DNA from: Telmatactis stephensoni
Taxonomy: Eukaryota; Cnidaria; Anthozoa; Actiniaria; Isophelliidae
Reading direction: 5' to 3'
Length of the DNA: 64,000 bases
Assembly (NCBI GenBank): GCA_029948255.1
Contig: JALIZF010001337.1
Coordinates: forward strand, 180,190-244,189
Shown here one piece after another: positions 1 through 12,600 of the stretch (its first letter is position 1; each line of letters starts with the position of its first letter). Made by a program: the position numbers and the translations under genes. The notes below the pieces were generated by a model. It did no database searches, had not been told where the DNA came from, and saw only the letters and a list, made by a program, of their open reading frames with translations.

Positions 1-93
1 CGATTTAGTCTAGACATGGCATTAGTACTGGTACAAGATAACTACAAACCTGACATATAAATCAATATTAATTTAGTTTAATACCATGTTTAG

Positions 94-684
94 CTTTCCA
101 AACGACCCCTCGTGGCTGCCGAGTTTGTGCCTCCCCTGGCAAGAATCGATCCAATTTACAAGGAAGAGGAGGAAGCGTTCAAGGTAAACTTTTCTTTTCT
201 TTCATGCACACCAGTTGATAATTACTTTATAGCCAACGGGGTTTTCCTCACACAACTGTTCTCCACCCTTGCCAGTGTTGACAAATCGAACTTGTTTTAC
301 CTCGACGATAAGCTAAGCATATAAAAACAAAAAGCAGTGCTCGTTTGCTATTGGTTAAGTGTGGCACTGAGTGTTGCTTTTTGCTAATCGGCCACTTTAG
401 GCTCCCTCACTCTCCCCAGGCATCGTAAGATAGGGCTGGCACAACTATAGCCTCGACAAAGTGGTCTTCACTATTCTTTGAATTTTTAAAGTGTGGCTCG
501 TCAAAGTCTGCAAACATTGAGAACCATTCTTTAGCAGTATCTTTTCTTATATTTTCAGACCTGGTACACCAAGACCCCGCTTGGTAAAAAGAGGGCAAAA
601 GCTGCAGCCGGAGATGATGAAGGTGCTGACAAAAAGGGAAAGAAAGGAAAGAAGGGAAAGAAAAGTGGGAAGAAAAAGAAGTAA
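94..684 (+). CDS. 3' end of a gene with a lysine-rich tail (possibly IQCA1/DRC11-like), two terminal exons
   Basis: Two exons are visible. Exon 94-183 follows a TTTAG acceptor and ends AAG before gtaaac. The final exon 559-684 follows ATTTTCAG and ends in TAA. They join in phase 0 and give about 71 residues: a segment with LVAAEFVPPLARIDPIYK, an acidic stretch EEEEAF, then TWYTKTPLGKKR and a tail built of GKKGKKGKK repeats. The N-terminal part of the gene lies before the window. The conserved-looking segment plus basic tail reminded me of the C-terminus of the axonemal AAA protein IQCA1/DRC11, but this is memory of a family style and not an alignment. A poly(A) signal follows at 768-773. The reading frame and splicing are well supported; the identity is weak. 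Confidence 0.6.
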
Positions 685-767
685 ATTAGGGATTGCCAAC
701 AATGAATTTTTCGTTTTTAGTTGTGTAAATACTGGCTGCTGTATTTTTGCATGATTGTATAATTAAG

Positions 768-773
768 AATAAA
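768..773 (+). terminator. AATAAA polyadenylation signal
   Basis: Canonical hexamer 84 bases after the stop of the lysine-tailed gene, in an A/T-rich 3' UTR. Its position fits the end of that transcript. Confidence 0.6.
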
Positions 774-805
774 ATACTCAATCTAAAAACAGGCTTTTTA
801 ACTCG

Positions 806-969
806 CCAATAGTACAGTTGCGAGATATGCTTCACCTGCCACATACAAAGAACGAGGCTACGTGCTAAAACTTTTGTCTTGTTACAAATGACTGAGCTTC
901 ATGCGCGTAGCCTCGTCTTGATACTTTTGTATGTGGCAAGTGAAGTGTAACTCAGAAGTCGGCTATTGG
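806..969. mobile_element. Palindromic MITE, family A copy 1
   Basis: Near-palindrome with ends CCAATAG and CTATTGG. The inner arms include CACCTGCCACATACAAAG against CTTTTGTATGTGGCAAGTG, then AGGCTACGTGC against GCGCGTAGCCT. A second copy lies at 5026-5196 inside a transketolase intron. There is no coding capacity, so it is non-autonomous and would fold into one long hairpin. Confidence 0.75.
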
Positions 970-1194
970 TGTGGCTCATAAACGATTAATTTGTTAATTA
1001 AAAATATTTATATAACCTACAACAAGTAACGTCAATAAACACCACAGGGACCTATTCACTCCAAAGGCATACACCAACCTGTCCATACCAACAGTCTCCT
1101 AGTTATGCTATCCCATCTACATTGATCTCAACATCTCTCTTGACATCCACCCTTTCACCACGACATGACGAACAACCCGTCAATGCAATGGACA

Positions 1195-1545
1195 AAATGG
1201 CGCACAAAGCAACAAAAGACAAAATGACGCACAAAACATGGCGTGCAAAGCATCAATGTACAAAATGATACGCAAAGCATTAATGTACAAAATGACGCAC
1301 AAAACATGACGCACAAAGCATTAATGTACAAAATGACGCACAAAACATGACGCACAAAGCATCAATGTACAAAATGACGCACAAAACATGACGCACAAAG
1401 CATTAATGTACAAAATGACGCACAAAACATGACGCACAAAGCATCAATGTACAAAATGACGCACAAAACATGACGCACAAAGCATCAATGTACAAAATGA
1501 CGCACGAAGCAACAATGGATAAAATGACGCACAAAGCATCAGTTT
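1195..1545. repeat. Minisatellite of about 41 bp
   Basis: About eight imperfect units alternate ACGCACAAAACATG and ACGCACAAAGCATCAATGTA, each followed by a CAAAATG spacer. C/T changes are seen in GCATCAATG/GCATTAATG. Open frames across it are low-complexity artefacts. A shorter block of the same unit recurs at 2263-2345. Confidence 0.85.
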
Positions 1546-2262
1546 AACAAATAGATCAGGCGTAGCTATGTTCTGTACTCTGACGGCGAGTGATTTCTAT
1601 AGCTTTTTAAGTGTTCTATAGCTTATCGGTAAAAAATGGTTCTGACGGGTAAAAACACTTCTGGTCATCGTCTTCCACAGCAATGTTAATTCAAATCTTT
1701 GTTTCCAAGAGTCGTAGGTATATTGAAAGAGTCTTTGACTCAAATTTAAGTACCTCCTTGCTTTTACAACGCTAGCTGAGTGAAGCCACTGTCAGTTCGT
1801 CCTCGACAAACATCCAAAATACTCGACCGAAAACTAAAGCTCAAAAATTGTATTTTACATGAGTTTCAAAAGTTTTGCCTTGAAACCAACATTTACATTT
1901 GCTGTCTTCAGTTTTTCCGTGTTATTTGCGTAAAAGTCAACTTAAAAGCAAAGAGGTTTGCTTTCCTTTCATCACATTGCCTTTTCCCGCCGTTCAGGTG
2001 TACGAACAGAAAATGGCGGGAATTTTCCCAGACTTGTTTTGACTTGGTCGCGAGGGATTGCACAATAAAGGGATAGATTTTCTTGTGTTTATAAAGTTTT
2101 TGCTTATTTTACAAATGAAATACGCTGAAAGGACTCAAAACAAACATTGTGAGTACAAGATTTTGATCTTGTGACGTCACCTCTATTATCTGTACTCTGA
2201 TAAAGTATGGCTAATTGACCAATCAGATCGCGTGCTCGTAAAATTCTATTATATAAAGACAA
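1546..2262. other. Unique spacer between two blocks of the same minisatellite
   Basis: About 720 bases lie between the large block and the small block of the 41-bp repeat. I see no convincing gene; the 98-codon + frame from 1780 has no recognisable domain. Near-identical phrases (CTGTACTCTGA) occur near both edges (about 1575 and 2190), so this may be an element flanked by subterminal repeats or an insertion that split the array. Confidence 0.35.
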
Positions 2263-2345
2263 AATGACGCATAGAGCATCGATCAATGTACAAAATGACG
2301 CACAAAACATGGCGCGCAAAGCATCAATGTACAAAATGACATGCG
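2263..2345. repeat. Second short block of the 41-bp minisatellite
   Basis: About two units of AAAATGACGCA(C/T)A(A/G)AGCATC with CAATGTACAAAATGACG, matching the array at 1195-1545 in the same orientation. Confidence 0.75.
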
Positions 2346-3194
2346 TGCGTCATTTTGATGACGTCACTGTGCGTACGTACTGTAATTACACCAGCCGGTT
2401 CTCGACCAGGTAAATGCAACGCCTTAGTAAATTTGGGCCAAAAGAGAACAGACAACTGCCGAGACTGTTTATTGATGGTAATGGAAAATCCTTTAGATTG
2501 TTCTCCTATCAAAGATAGTAATATTAATAACTGTTTATTTAAGTGTCCAATGTGTTACATTACCTAATCACACACTTCCACTATACCCGGGACCACTACA
2601 TTCTAATATTCTATGCATACAAATCTCAGCTCACTAAGCTTCACTAGTTTGTTTTTACTGAGGGGGAAAAACTGGATGATCCAGAAAAAAAACCCTCGAA
2701 GCAAGGCAGACAGCAAACTAACCACCATTTAAGGTTTCTCATCAAGTGATTTATTGCGCCAAACTTCCTTTTATACATCTTTTTCGTTAAAGACATGATA
2801 TCACGACCTGAACGTACAGCAACCCTTGGTCCTTTCTCCTCACAAACGGCTACATTTTAACGTCCCATAAGTGAACACTATTACCGAGCGGTCCGCTTAC
2901 GGGAGGTTCAGTTGTATTTCTAAAGCGACAAGCACTTCATCTACTTACAACCTTGTTAGCGAAACTTCAGCTCCGCGAAAGAAACATGTTAATTCTTGTA
3001 CAAATTGTTTTCATTGCCCAGAACCCATGTATTAAAACCAAAAACAACTTTTTAAATATCTGTGAATAAAATAACCGAAAACTATGACACATTTTGGTGA
3101 AAAAGCGAGAAAAGTAAGTAAAATTTTCTTGAGCGCGCGCAGAAAGTTTTTTTTCTTCGCAAAAAATAGTTAGAATCGCGATAAAGAGCTAAAC
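2346..3194. other. Non-coding stretch, left flank of palindromic MITE family B
   Basis: No supported gene. Bases about 3050-3194 (phrases ATAACCGAAAAC, TTCTTCGCAAAAAATAGTTA, GAATCGCGATA) recur in opposite orientation around 45100-45800. The palindrome at 3195-3330 is therefore part of a larger repeated element. The rest looks like ordinary A/T-rich intergenic DNA. Confidence 0.4.
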
Positions 3195-3330
3195 GCGATT
3201 TTAAGACGTCATTATCGGTTTATAATGACGGCTATTTGGGAGAAAATATATTCGGTATTGGTAGAGTCTGCGCAACTCCGCCAATACCCAATATATTTTC
3301 TCCCAACTAGACCGATAATGCAGTCTCAAT
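3195..3330. mobile_element. Palindromic MITE, family B copy 1
   Basis: Arms read GCGATTTT, then CATTATCGGTTTATAATGAC and TGGGAGAAAATATATTCGGT, mirrored as CCCAATATATTTTCTCCCA and ACCGATAATG. A related palindrome with the same TTATCGGTTTATAATGAC core lies at 44977-45098 in the other orientation. No coding capacity. Confidence 0.7.
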
Positions 3331-3618
3331 TATAGTATTATGATCTCGTCAAAACACAACTACATGACTCAAAAAAGAAACTTTTTATTGGTCTTTGATC
3401 AACAAAAAATGCGTATGATTTGAGGTCGATACCTGTCGTCAAAAAGTACTATATTTAGTGTTTTTGAAACCCGAGAGATATGATTGTGTTTATCATTTCC
3501 TAAAGTGTGCTTACACCTTGTCCATTATTCAAGTATTTTCATTGCCATATTTGGGTAATCCATATGTTGCTATATGTTTCCTTATATGGTTATTGATCCT
3601 AGAAAGATGCTGACCATA

Positions 3619-6600
3619 TTAGGCCAGCATACCCTTGACGCCTTTCGCAATACAACTAGCAGAGATACCAAACATTTCTAGCAAAACATTGGGCGGGCCA
3701 CTTTGTGGAACACGAGGAACAGCAAGGCGATGGACACGAATGGAGCCTGTCTCGGCAACAGCAGCGCAGACTGCTTCACCAATACCACCTGAGAAGAAAA
3801 AGTTTTTGGTTAGAGAATATGAAGATAATATTCTTACAGAACCGACGTAACGTGACGTGAGATTCCCGAATCAATTATGTCTCCTAAGAGGTTCCACTAA
3901 GCCAACTTCTCGGTCAAAATAAAATATTTCCTCACTCAACGGATTACTAGTCCATACAGACCTTCTTTATGGTGTCTAGATGGACCATCATTCATTCACA
4001 TACACATGTACCTTCATAATAATGATCCTCAACAGTAAGAATTCTACCGCCCACTGCTTTTCCATGTTCAATCAAAGCCTGCTGGTCAATTGGTTTAATA
4101 GTAAACAAATCCATCACTCTGATGTGAATGTCTTCTTTAGCCAGCTCTTTAGCAGCTGTAATAGCCTCGTGGAGTGTGACACCACCACCAACAACTAACA
4201 CTTGATCACTGGCACTTTGGCGTAATACCTACAGGTACAAAACATGTCAAACTATCTGATACGTATGTCTGACTAAGATTCAACCCAAGTGGGACAATGC
4301 TAAATAAATACTGGTGATCGTTAAAATTTAACACTTTAGTCAAAACAGGGCCGTAGTAACGCCTAAAGACAACGCACATAAACGACCATAGCAAATAATG
4401 TGGAATTCTACGGGTTTTTGCTCAACTATGGAATTACCTTCCACACAATTTGCATGTGAAGACTGAGCGACACCAGGACAACATAACCAGTGAACTGACA
4501 CTACGCGTGCTACTTACAAAACATCTGTAGCTGAATTCGACGCGTTGCTCCGCATTCGGGCTATTTCTAAACCTCGAATTCAGCGCGCGTTCAACGCAAG
4601 GGAAATATCTATTTTTCAGCGCGAGCTCAAGTAGCTGCTGTTCTAAAAATAGAACAAATGCGCGACATATCACGTGACACGTGCATCTCAGTTGGCTGGT
4701 GATTTCCTACCTTAGCCTTGCCAATCTCAAATGTTTCATCATTGTTATACAAAACTGCAGTAGCTGGTCGAGAAGAACGAATGAACGTCATGTATTTTGT
4801 ATTTGCAGCCAGTTCAACTGCACGTTCACATGACACAGCATCAGAAGGGTAGAATACTGTACTGTTAGGAATGGCACGAAACATTGCGATGTCTTCAAGG
4901 GCCATTTGAGATGCACCATCCTCTCCTACAAGACGTTAATACAGACACAAATAGTACTGCCAATTAGTATGGCCAATGATGGAAAAAAGAAAAGTTGGTG
5001 GTTGGCAGTGGGGCTTTGTCCCTGGCCAATAGTCCAGTTTCGAGATATGCTTCACCTGCTACATACAAAGGACTCAAAACGAGGCTACGTGCTAAAACTT
5101 TTGTCTTGTTTACGAATGACTGAGCTTTATGCACGTAGCCTCGCCTTGATACTCTTGTACGTGGCAAGTGAAGAGTGACTCGGAAGTCCGCTATTAGTAT
5201 GACAGGTGATGGGAAAAAGAACAAGTAATGGGTTTTCAATATAATTCGAAACACAATCTACATGTCCTTTCACAAATATACAATCTACGTTGACAGGAGA
5301 GCAATCAGTACAGTTCAACCACAAAGATCAATGCAATGGATACCTACCAATTGAACATCCAACATGAGAACCACAGAAGTTGACAGCAGAATGTGAAATT
5401 CCTGCCATACGAATTTGATCATAGCCACGTGACAAGAAGCAAGCAAAGGTACTTGCAAAGGGAATGGTGCGACCACGTGTAGCACACCCAACAGCCACGC
5501 CCACCATATTCTGTTCAGCAATGAAACACTCCACAAAGCGATCAGGGAAAGCCTTCTTGAAGGTCTGTGAGAATGTTGAATTCTTGACATCACAGTCAAG
5601 AGCCACAACTCGATCACAAGTCTCACCAATTTTAGTTAATGCAGTACCATAAGCATTGCGGGTTGCAACCTGGAGTGAAATGTCATTTGTACATGATCTG
5701 TTGTTCAGATAGTGTCTGTCCAGTCTCGACAGGAAAAGTTTCTCAACAAAATTAAGTTTTTGATAGAATACTGTCTGGTTAGTTAGCACACAGGAACATC
5801 TATCATTTGAAGTAAGATAAAGAGATTTATGGGTGGGTGGGTGGGGGGTTGGCTGGGTGCAGGGTGGGTGGGTGGGGAGATATAGCCCCCCTATGCAGCT
5901 AGAAAGATGGGTGTCACTGAGTAAGTAATTCAAGGGAATTACAAAAATCTAAATCAGACTGTTGTTTTCCTCTTACATTTTTACACAGACAGACTTGCGA
6001 TTTGATTTGATTTCACACAAACACTGGAAAAAGTGACCTGATTGATTTGACCAGGTCACCCCATGTTAGTCTGCAAATAAGTAAATGTTTCACAAACTAA
6101 ACGAGTGTATGACTGAAAGTTGGTCAAGGAACAGACAGGCAGTGTAGAGAACTCACCTTGTCACCCAGTTTATAGTTTGGTGGTTGTGATAGTTTCACTT
6201 CTGTATCACAAATTGCAGGAACATCATCAACAACAATGCCAGGTCTAAGGTCATGGGAAGGGCTGCTAATCTGGTTCTGTATATGTGCTATGATATCATT
6301 GGCTCTATCACCCATTGCTTTCCCATGGAAATTCTCAAGATCTTCAACACCTAAAAATAACACAAACAGCAACATTAACAAAATTACACAACTTGCTCTT
6401 AGGATTTCTTGACAGCATGGGACAGGGCCACAGCAAGGCAAATTCTTTTGGGGGGCCCAGCTGGGGGGAAAACCAAAGGGTGCATAATAATTAACTATTA
6501 AGCTAAATTTGCTTTCAAAGGTATTTGTTGGAAACTTGAAGGGATTTTGAAGATTAAAAGGTTGAGGTTTGTAGGCGTAATCTTTCTTTTCTGGTGTACA

Positions 6601-9600
6601 GCAAATCATGGGTAAAGATGGGCAATTTCATTCTTGACTGAGGTGAAAATGACATGCTTGAACAACTTAAAAAGTATACTATGAAGCAAGGGAATTAACC
6701 CTTTCGCTCCTACAGCGCCCAAAAGCGGCCGTAAAAATTCTACTCGTCTAAAAAATTACTTCTTCCTTAAAAAGGACAACTCAAACTCAACTTTGGTACG
6801 AAAGTAAACTCTAGTAAATGAGTTAAGCTTTGAAAATCAAACATTATGAAACAACTGGCGATTTCTGCAGAAATTCATCATTTCAAGGCAAGGAAAGGAA
6901 AAAATCACCATTTTGGGCTCAATTTTCATCGTTGAAAATCACACATTTTGGACCTCAATTTTTCTCAACAAATTATCCTTTCCTGCACACGAAACAGCAT
7001 TAACAACCAAATTCAGTCCTAGTCTTGTGTTCTCATGGACTTTTTGGCCCTCTTTTCCTTTCACGGACACAGCTGCGGCTGATTCATTGTGGCCATTTTG
7101 CAAGCACGTGTTTTTGGACTTTTATGATCTAAATGCATTCTGGGTAATTCAGCTCCTACGCGACAGCCCCAGCCCTTCCCTCCATCTTTTAGAGTTTTTA
7201 GTCAAGTCTCGAGCCCCCTCCGAATTCTGCTCAAATTTCACGCTTGTTGTGTTCCTTAATCGTCACAACTCCCAAAAAATGCCATGGCAGGTCCGAGAAA
7301 TTGCCCTTGGACGAGCTTCAAAGCACACTTCGTGTTGGCGCCACTCAAAATTCACAGAGTCAAAGCTACGAGCCAAAATGCCTACGAAGTGTTACACCTT
7401 GACAAATGGCAAGTAAGCTCTCTGCTACTTCCAGGCTTAATGATGCCCAGCCAGTAGCAACCAAAGGCCAAAAATGGCTCGAAAATTCACAGAAATCCAA
7501 GTTTTCTGGACTTTCAAATGCCACCATCACTTGACCAAAAACGCCACCACTTCAAACTGGTTTCAACTGGTTAACTTGAGCCCTCAATAGTACAAGACAG
7601 CAGAAGTTTCTATGGTTACTCCAGTAAGCAGGTGAAAAAAATACACAAATCGATTATGACCTCAAAATCGCATTAAAAAATCCTCAAGAATCCCCAGTAG
7701 CGAAAGTGTTAATAAAAGTGCGCACATTGGAATGCACGCAGAGATGCGCAGTAGCAAGGGTCCCAAACTACCTTAATATATAATATAATATATAACCTTT
7801 TAGTCTAGACAACACAATATGACATTGGGCTCACCTGGAAAACCTTTTCCCTTAAAAGTCTTGGCTAAAATACACGTTGGCCGTCCTTTGGTGTTTTCTG
7901 CCTCAAAAAATGCCCTACACAGTGCCTCTACATCATGGCCATCAACAACTAGGGTATTCCACCTGTAAAATACAAATGATCATTTATTCAAACCCTTTCA
8001 TTAATTAATGATTTTAGACTGTCAAATTTTTTAGGCTTGATAATGTTCATGAATAAACATGTTTTTGTTTTAGGTTTGCATTTTGTTTGTCTTTTCTGTT
8101 GTATTGCAATTAAAATGGTGCATAGCTTGAAGGCCTATCAATCTAGTTAATATTTTCACAAATGGATATAAAAGGCCCTCTCTTATGGCAGGCACCTAAG
8201 TGTTGGGAGACTAATGACCACAAAAATTATTTGTTTGAAATTCCATGACTTTTCCAGATATGTACCTTTCAAATTTCATGAAGATTTTCTATGACTGACT
8301 GTGAACTCTGTGAAATCTCAACATGCATTTTCACATTACATTATGCTAGTTATATCTCAACAATGAGATAATGGTTGATAAGGATACATACCCAAAAGCC
8401 TCAGCCCTTTTCCTGTATGTTTCCATGTCATGTTGAAGAGCCGTTGGGTCACTCTGACCAAGTCGGTTCACATCAAATATGGCAACTAAGTTGTCTAGCT
8501 TGTAGAAGCTACCAAACTGCATGGCTTCCCAAACAGATCCTTCAGCACTCTCGCCATCACCCAACACACAGAAAACACGATAACTACGCAACAAATCATG
8601 AGTGTTAGGTCACACACAACTTTAACTGAATAAAAATAAATAAAAATAATATTTTCGCAGCAGCATATACCCACATAGTGATTCTTCATCTGCTGGCACT
8701 CACTACCTCTACACTAAGTATTTTGCTTACAACTCACATGGTGATTTTACTGAGGGAAGAAAAACCTGGAGAAACACTCTCTTGGCATGATAACAACAAC
8801 ACATCAAACTGAGTTGACCATTAATTATTTAGCAATGTAATTGATATGTTTCTTCCACATAAATTTATTATAATTATTATGCCGAGCTCTCGCACTACTA
8901 GTGCATCTTCAGGGCAAACAGCATGAATACAATACAGCCATGTCGTCTTCGAGTTCGCATCTAAGGATTCATCGAAGGTTGTTTTCTTCAATTTATCGTT
9001 TCCAAAGGAAAAAAATCATTTAGAATTGATGAAAATGTGTAAAACTGAATTATTGTACGTAAGTTTTTATTAAAATAAAAGAAGTTATTCCATTTGCAGT
9101 CATTTGGGAGCTCCTTAAAAGTCCAACCCTCTGGAAATTTTGTTCGATTTGTTTACCTTCCTATCCTTTGGATTTTCCAAGGTATTTGACCCCCCTACCC
9201 CCTGGAATTTCCAATTCCCTCCATGGTGGGGTATGGATATTTTCTGGAACTACACATTGAACCTCAAAAATTCCAGTCTAAACATGACCTACTAGTCAGC
9301 TGTCAGTATAATTCAGACTTCTCTTTCTCAAAGTCTGCCATCAGGGGTGGGGGTATACACTAATGCTATCAACAAAGATTATCATTGGTAGGAATAATTT
9401 GGTGTTCATCTAAGAAATGCATGCAATGATGAAAACATGGCATTTAAGAAATGATAAAAATGGAGTACCTGGCCTTGTCAAAGAACTTTCCTGTGTAAGC
9501 CATGCCGCAAGCACAGCTAAGGCCTTGACCAAGTGATCCTGTAGCCACATCAACAAAAGACTGTCGCTGCTATTGTAAAAAAACACATCAGCAATCAGCA

Positions 9601-12600
9601 TTTGTGCATTCACCACTGTCATAGCCATACAAACAGGTTGATTTAGACAACACAAAGTGATAAGAACATGTAACACACACTGATGAATTACGTTTGAAAT
9701 GATTACTGTTGATGTCGTTGACTGTGGCGACATCATCACGGCAGACACATAATGAACAAAATAATGTGTTCTATTCCTCATATCATCCCATAATACTTGT
9801 AATCACAAACATGACACTTACAGGGACAGGGTGACCTTCCAATTCAGAATCAATCTTTCTCAATGTCATCAAATGTTCTTCAGAGAAAAGACCAGCTTCA
9901 GCCCAAGCTGAGTACAACACTGGAGCCGCATGTCCCTAAATGAAAACAAAACAAAACTGTTCATTAAATGCACAATTGATGGCGTCTGCAAAGGTTTACT
10001 GACAGATTTTGTATGAGGAGCAGAGGCTTCAATAAAGGGCAGATCACCAGGTACCCAGAATTAAAATTAAAATTTCAAAATCAATAAACTGATTTGCAAA
10101 TCAGCTCTATTGACATCTTGACTGAGTGGGAGGGTCAGATAGGAAAATCAGAATGAATTACCATTTTATTGTTATTTTTTGGCATGGTGGTCCAGGTCCA
10201 GATATGAGTTCTTCTTCACCACCCTCTAAACTCACTTGACTACCTCTAAGGTTTTCTTAAGATGCAGAGCCTAGTACATATGATATTATGTCATCTCACC
10301 TAGTACATATGACGATATATCATCTCACCTAGTACATATGATATTATTATATTCACAACCAATGGATATGAGCAAATGCGCATGCTGATTGGCTACTCTA
10401 CTACTAGGCTATCAGCTCATATCCCGTGAGTAGAGAAAAACAAAATGGCAACGAGATTTTTGACAATTTAAAATAGCTTTAAGGTGGCTGGACCCTATTT
10501 CGCCAGTGTGCGGGTAGTCGAATTGAAGCGGCTATTAATTGCGTTACAGAATTAAGTTGACCAAACGTTTTACGCACACCTACTACAAATGGACCAAATT
10601 TTATAATGATGCTAGTTTGGTTGAAATCGGAGCTTTTTTAACTTCGAAATTGTTATACACTGGATTTGAAATGTTGCCAATTTTCTCAAAATCCTGACCT
10701 CGACGAGCAAAACGATTTATGAGACTTTGTAAATCAAATGTTTGTCTATGATGTGAGAGCGTTTCAAGAAATTCTATTAAGCCGATTTTGAGTAAAAACG
10801 GAGCAATTATTTTACTTTGAAGAAATTTAAATCCGTGGGTGCTTTACTAAAGTAATTTTATAACCATAATTTCCCAAAGAAAGCTAGCAATATTTTTGGT
10901 TCCAAATAATACCAAGACATGGTTCTTTATTTTGTGAATATGTCATCGTATTTGCAGTTTTTGATTGCCGTTGAGACGACTGTACGGAAAGCACTAAATT
11001 GCCGCGTTTAACTCGGAATTTCGACATACACGTTAATAATACTGGTTCTTGAAAACTAGTAGATAATTTTTTTTTTATTTCTCGATATTGAATATTCAAT
11101 CCCTTACTAGTAAGGTTGTGAAATTACAAAGGCATTGAAGTTTTTTAAGACCATTAAATAATTTTTTAAATATTGCCATATGTGCATCTCTATTCTCCGA
11201 GTTGTTGCCGGTGTTTGATTCAGGCTTTATGATATGCATACCTACATGCGTGTCGCTTTGGCGCCTCGTGCAAAAAATGCAAATACATGGAACTATTAAG
11301 TCTTCCAAGTTACCTGGACTGGTTAACTACTTTCCTTCGTCTTTTTAGCCTTTAATGTGTTTTCCAGCAATATTTCACTTCTCCGTTTTCTTTTTGCACA
11401 AGGAAATATCATAGTTCTAGAAACTTTAGTAAGGAACTGCTACGCCTACAGCGTTACTCTGGATATCACTGGCGTGACTTTCCATGTATATTTGCATTTT
11501 TTGCACGAGGCGCCAAAGCGACACACATGCAGGCATGCATAATCAAACACCGGCAACAACTCGGAGACTAGAGATGCACATATGGCAATGTTTAAAAAAT
11601 TATTTAACGGTCTCAAAAAACTTCAATGCCTTTCTAATTTACACACCTTACTGGTAAAGGATTGAATATTCAATATCGAGAAATAAAAAAAAATTCATCT
11701 ACTAGTTTTCAAGAAACAGTATTATTAACGTGGATGTCGAAATTCCGAGATAAACGCAGCAATTTAGTGCTTTACGTACAGTCGTCTCAACGGCCATCCA
11801 AAACAGCAAATGCGATAAAATTTTTGCGAAATACAGAACCAAGCCTTGGCGTTAATTAGAGCCCAAAATACTGTGTCTTTTCTTTCGGAAACCATTCTTA
11901 TAAACTAAAGTTCAGTGTTATACCCACGGTTTTAAATATATCCTGAGTGAAATAATAGAATTTCTTTAAACTTTCCCATGTGATAGGCAAACATTTGATC
12001 TGCAAAGTCTAATAAATCGTTTTTGAGGTTGAGGTCTGGATTTCGAGATAATGGGCGAAATGTAAAATTATGGCCATCGCAGTTTCGATGCTAAAAACAC
12101 TCCGATTTCAACCAACCTAGTCTCATTATAAAATTTGGTTCATGTGTACGAAGTGTGCGAAAAATCATTGTTGAACTTAAGCCCGTATCGCGAATTTTAA
12201 CCGTTTGAATTCAACTACCCGCGCACTTTCAGAACGGGGTCCAGCCACCTTAAAATAGCTCGAAATGGCTTGAAAATAAAAATAAAATTCCTTATTGCTC
12301 AAAATCAATTGGTTGTGAATATAATAAAACAATTATTCCACTCAATCTTGTCATCCATGGCTGATAGCCGACTCGGCAAAGCCTCGTCGGCTATCAGCTC
12401 ATGCACGACTCGATTTTGTGGAATAATTGTTAAATATATCATCTCACCTTGGAGAGAACAAATCTATCATTGGATGCATCAGCTGGGTTGCTCACTAAAA
12501 GAACAAAAACAATCTTAGTTTTATTCATATTCACTTCATCGTCTCTATTCCAATTCCAATAAGTGTGAAGCTGCTAATAAAGCAATGACTGAATTTATAG

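Noticed and set aside
1195..1545. CRISPR-like regular repeats
   Set aside because: Eukaryotic context; the units are directly adjacent with no unique spacers, hence a minisatellite.
5670..5933. Extension of the transketolase exon at 5348-5669 to a 201-codon frame
   Set aside because: A CCAG acceptor at 5670 and the match of VATRNAYG to the family show that the extension is intron.
6913..7416. 167-codon + frame inside the TTAA element
   Set aside because: No recognisable motif, antisense to the transketolase intron, inside a non-autonomous transposon.
10884..11859. Paired frames with [10 protein letters not shown] on both strands (also at 32793-33781)
   Set aside because: Mirror images produced by the foldback palindrome; short, with no domain.
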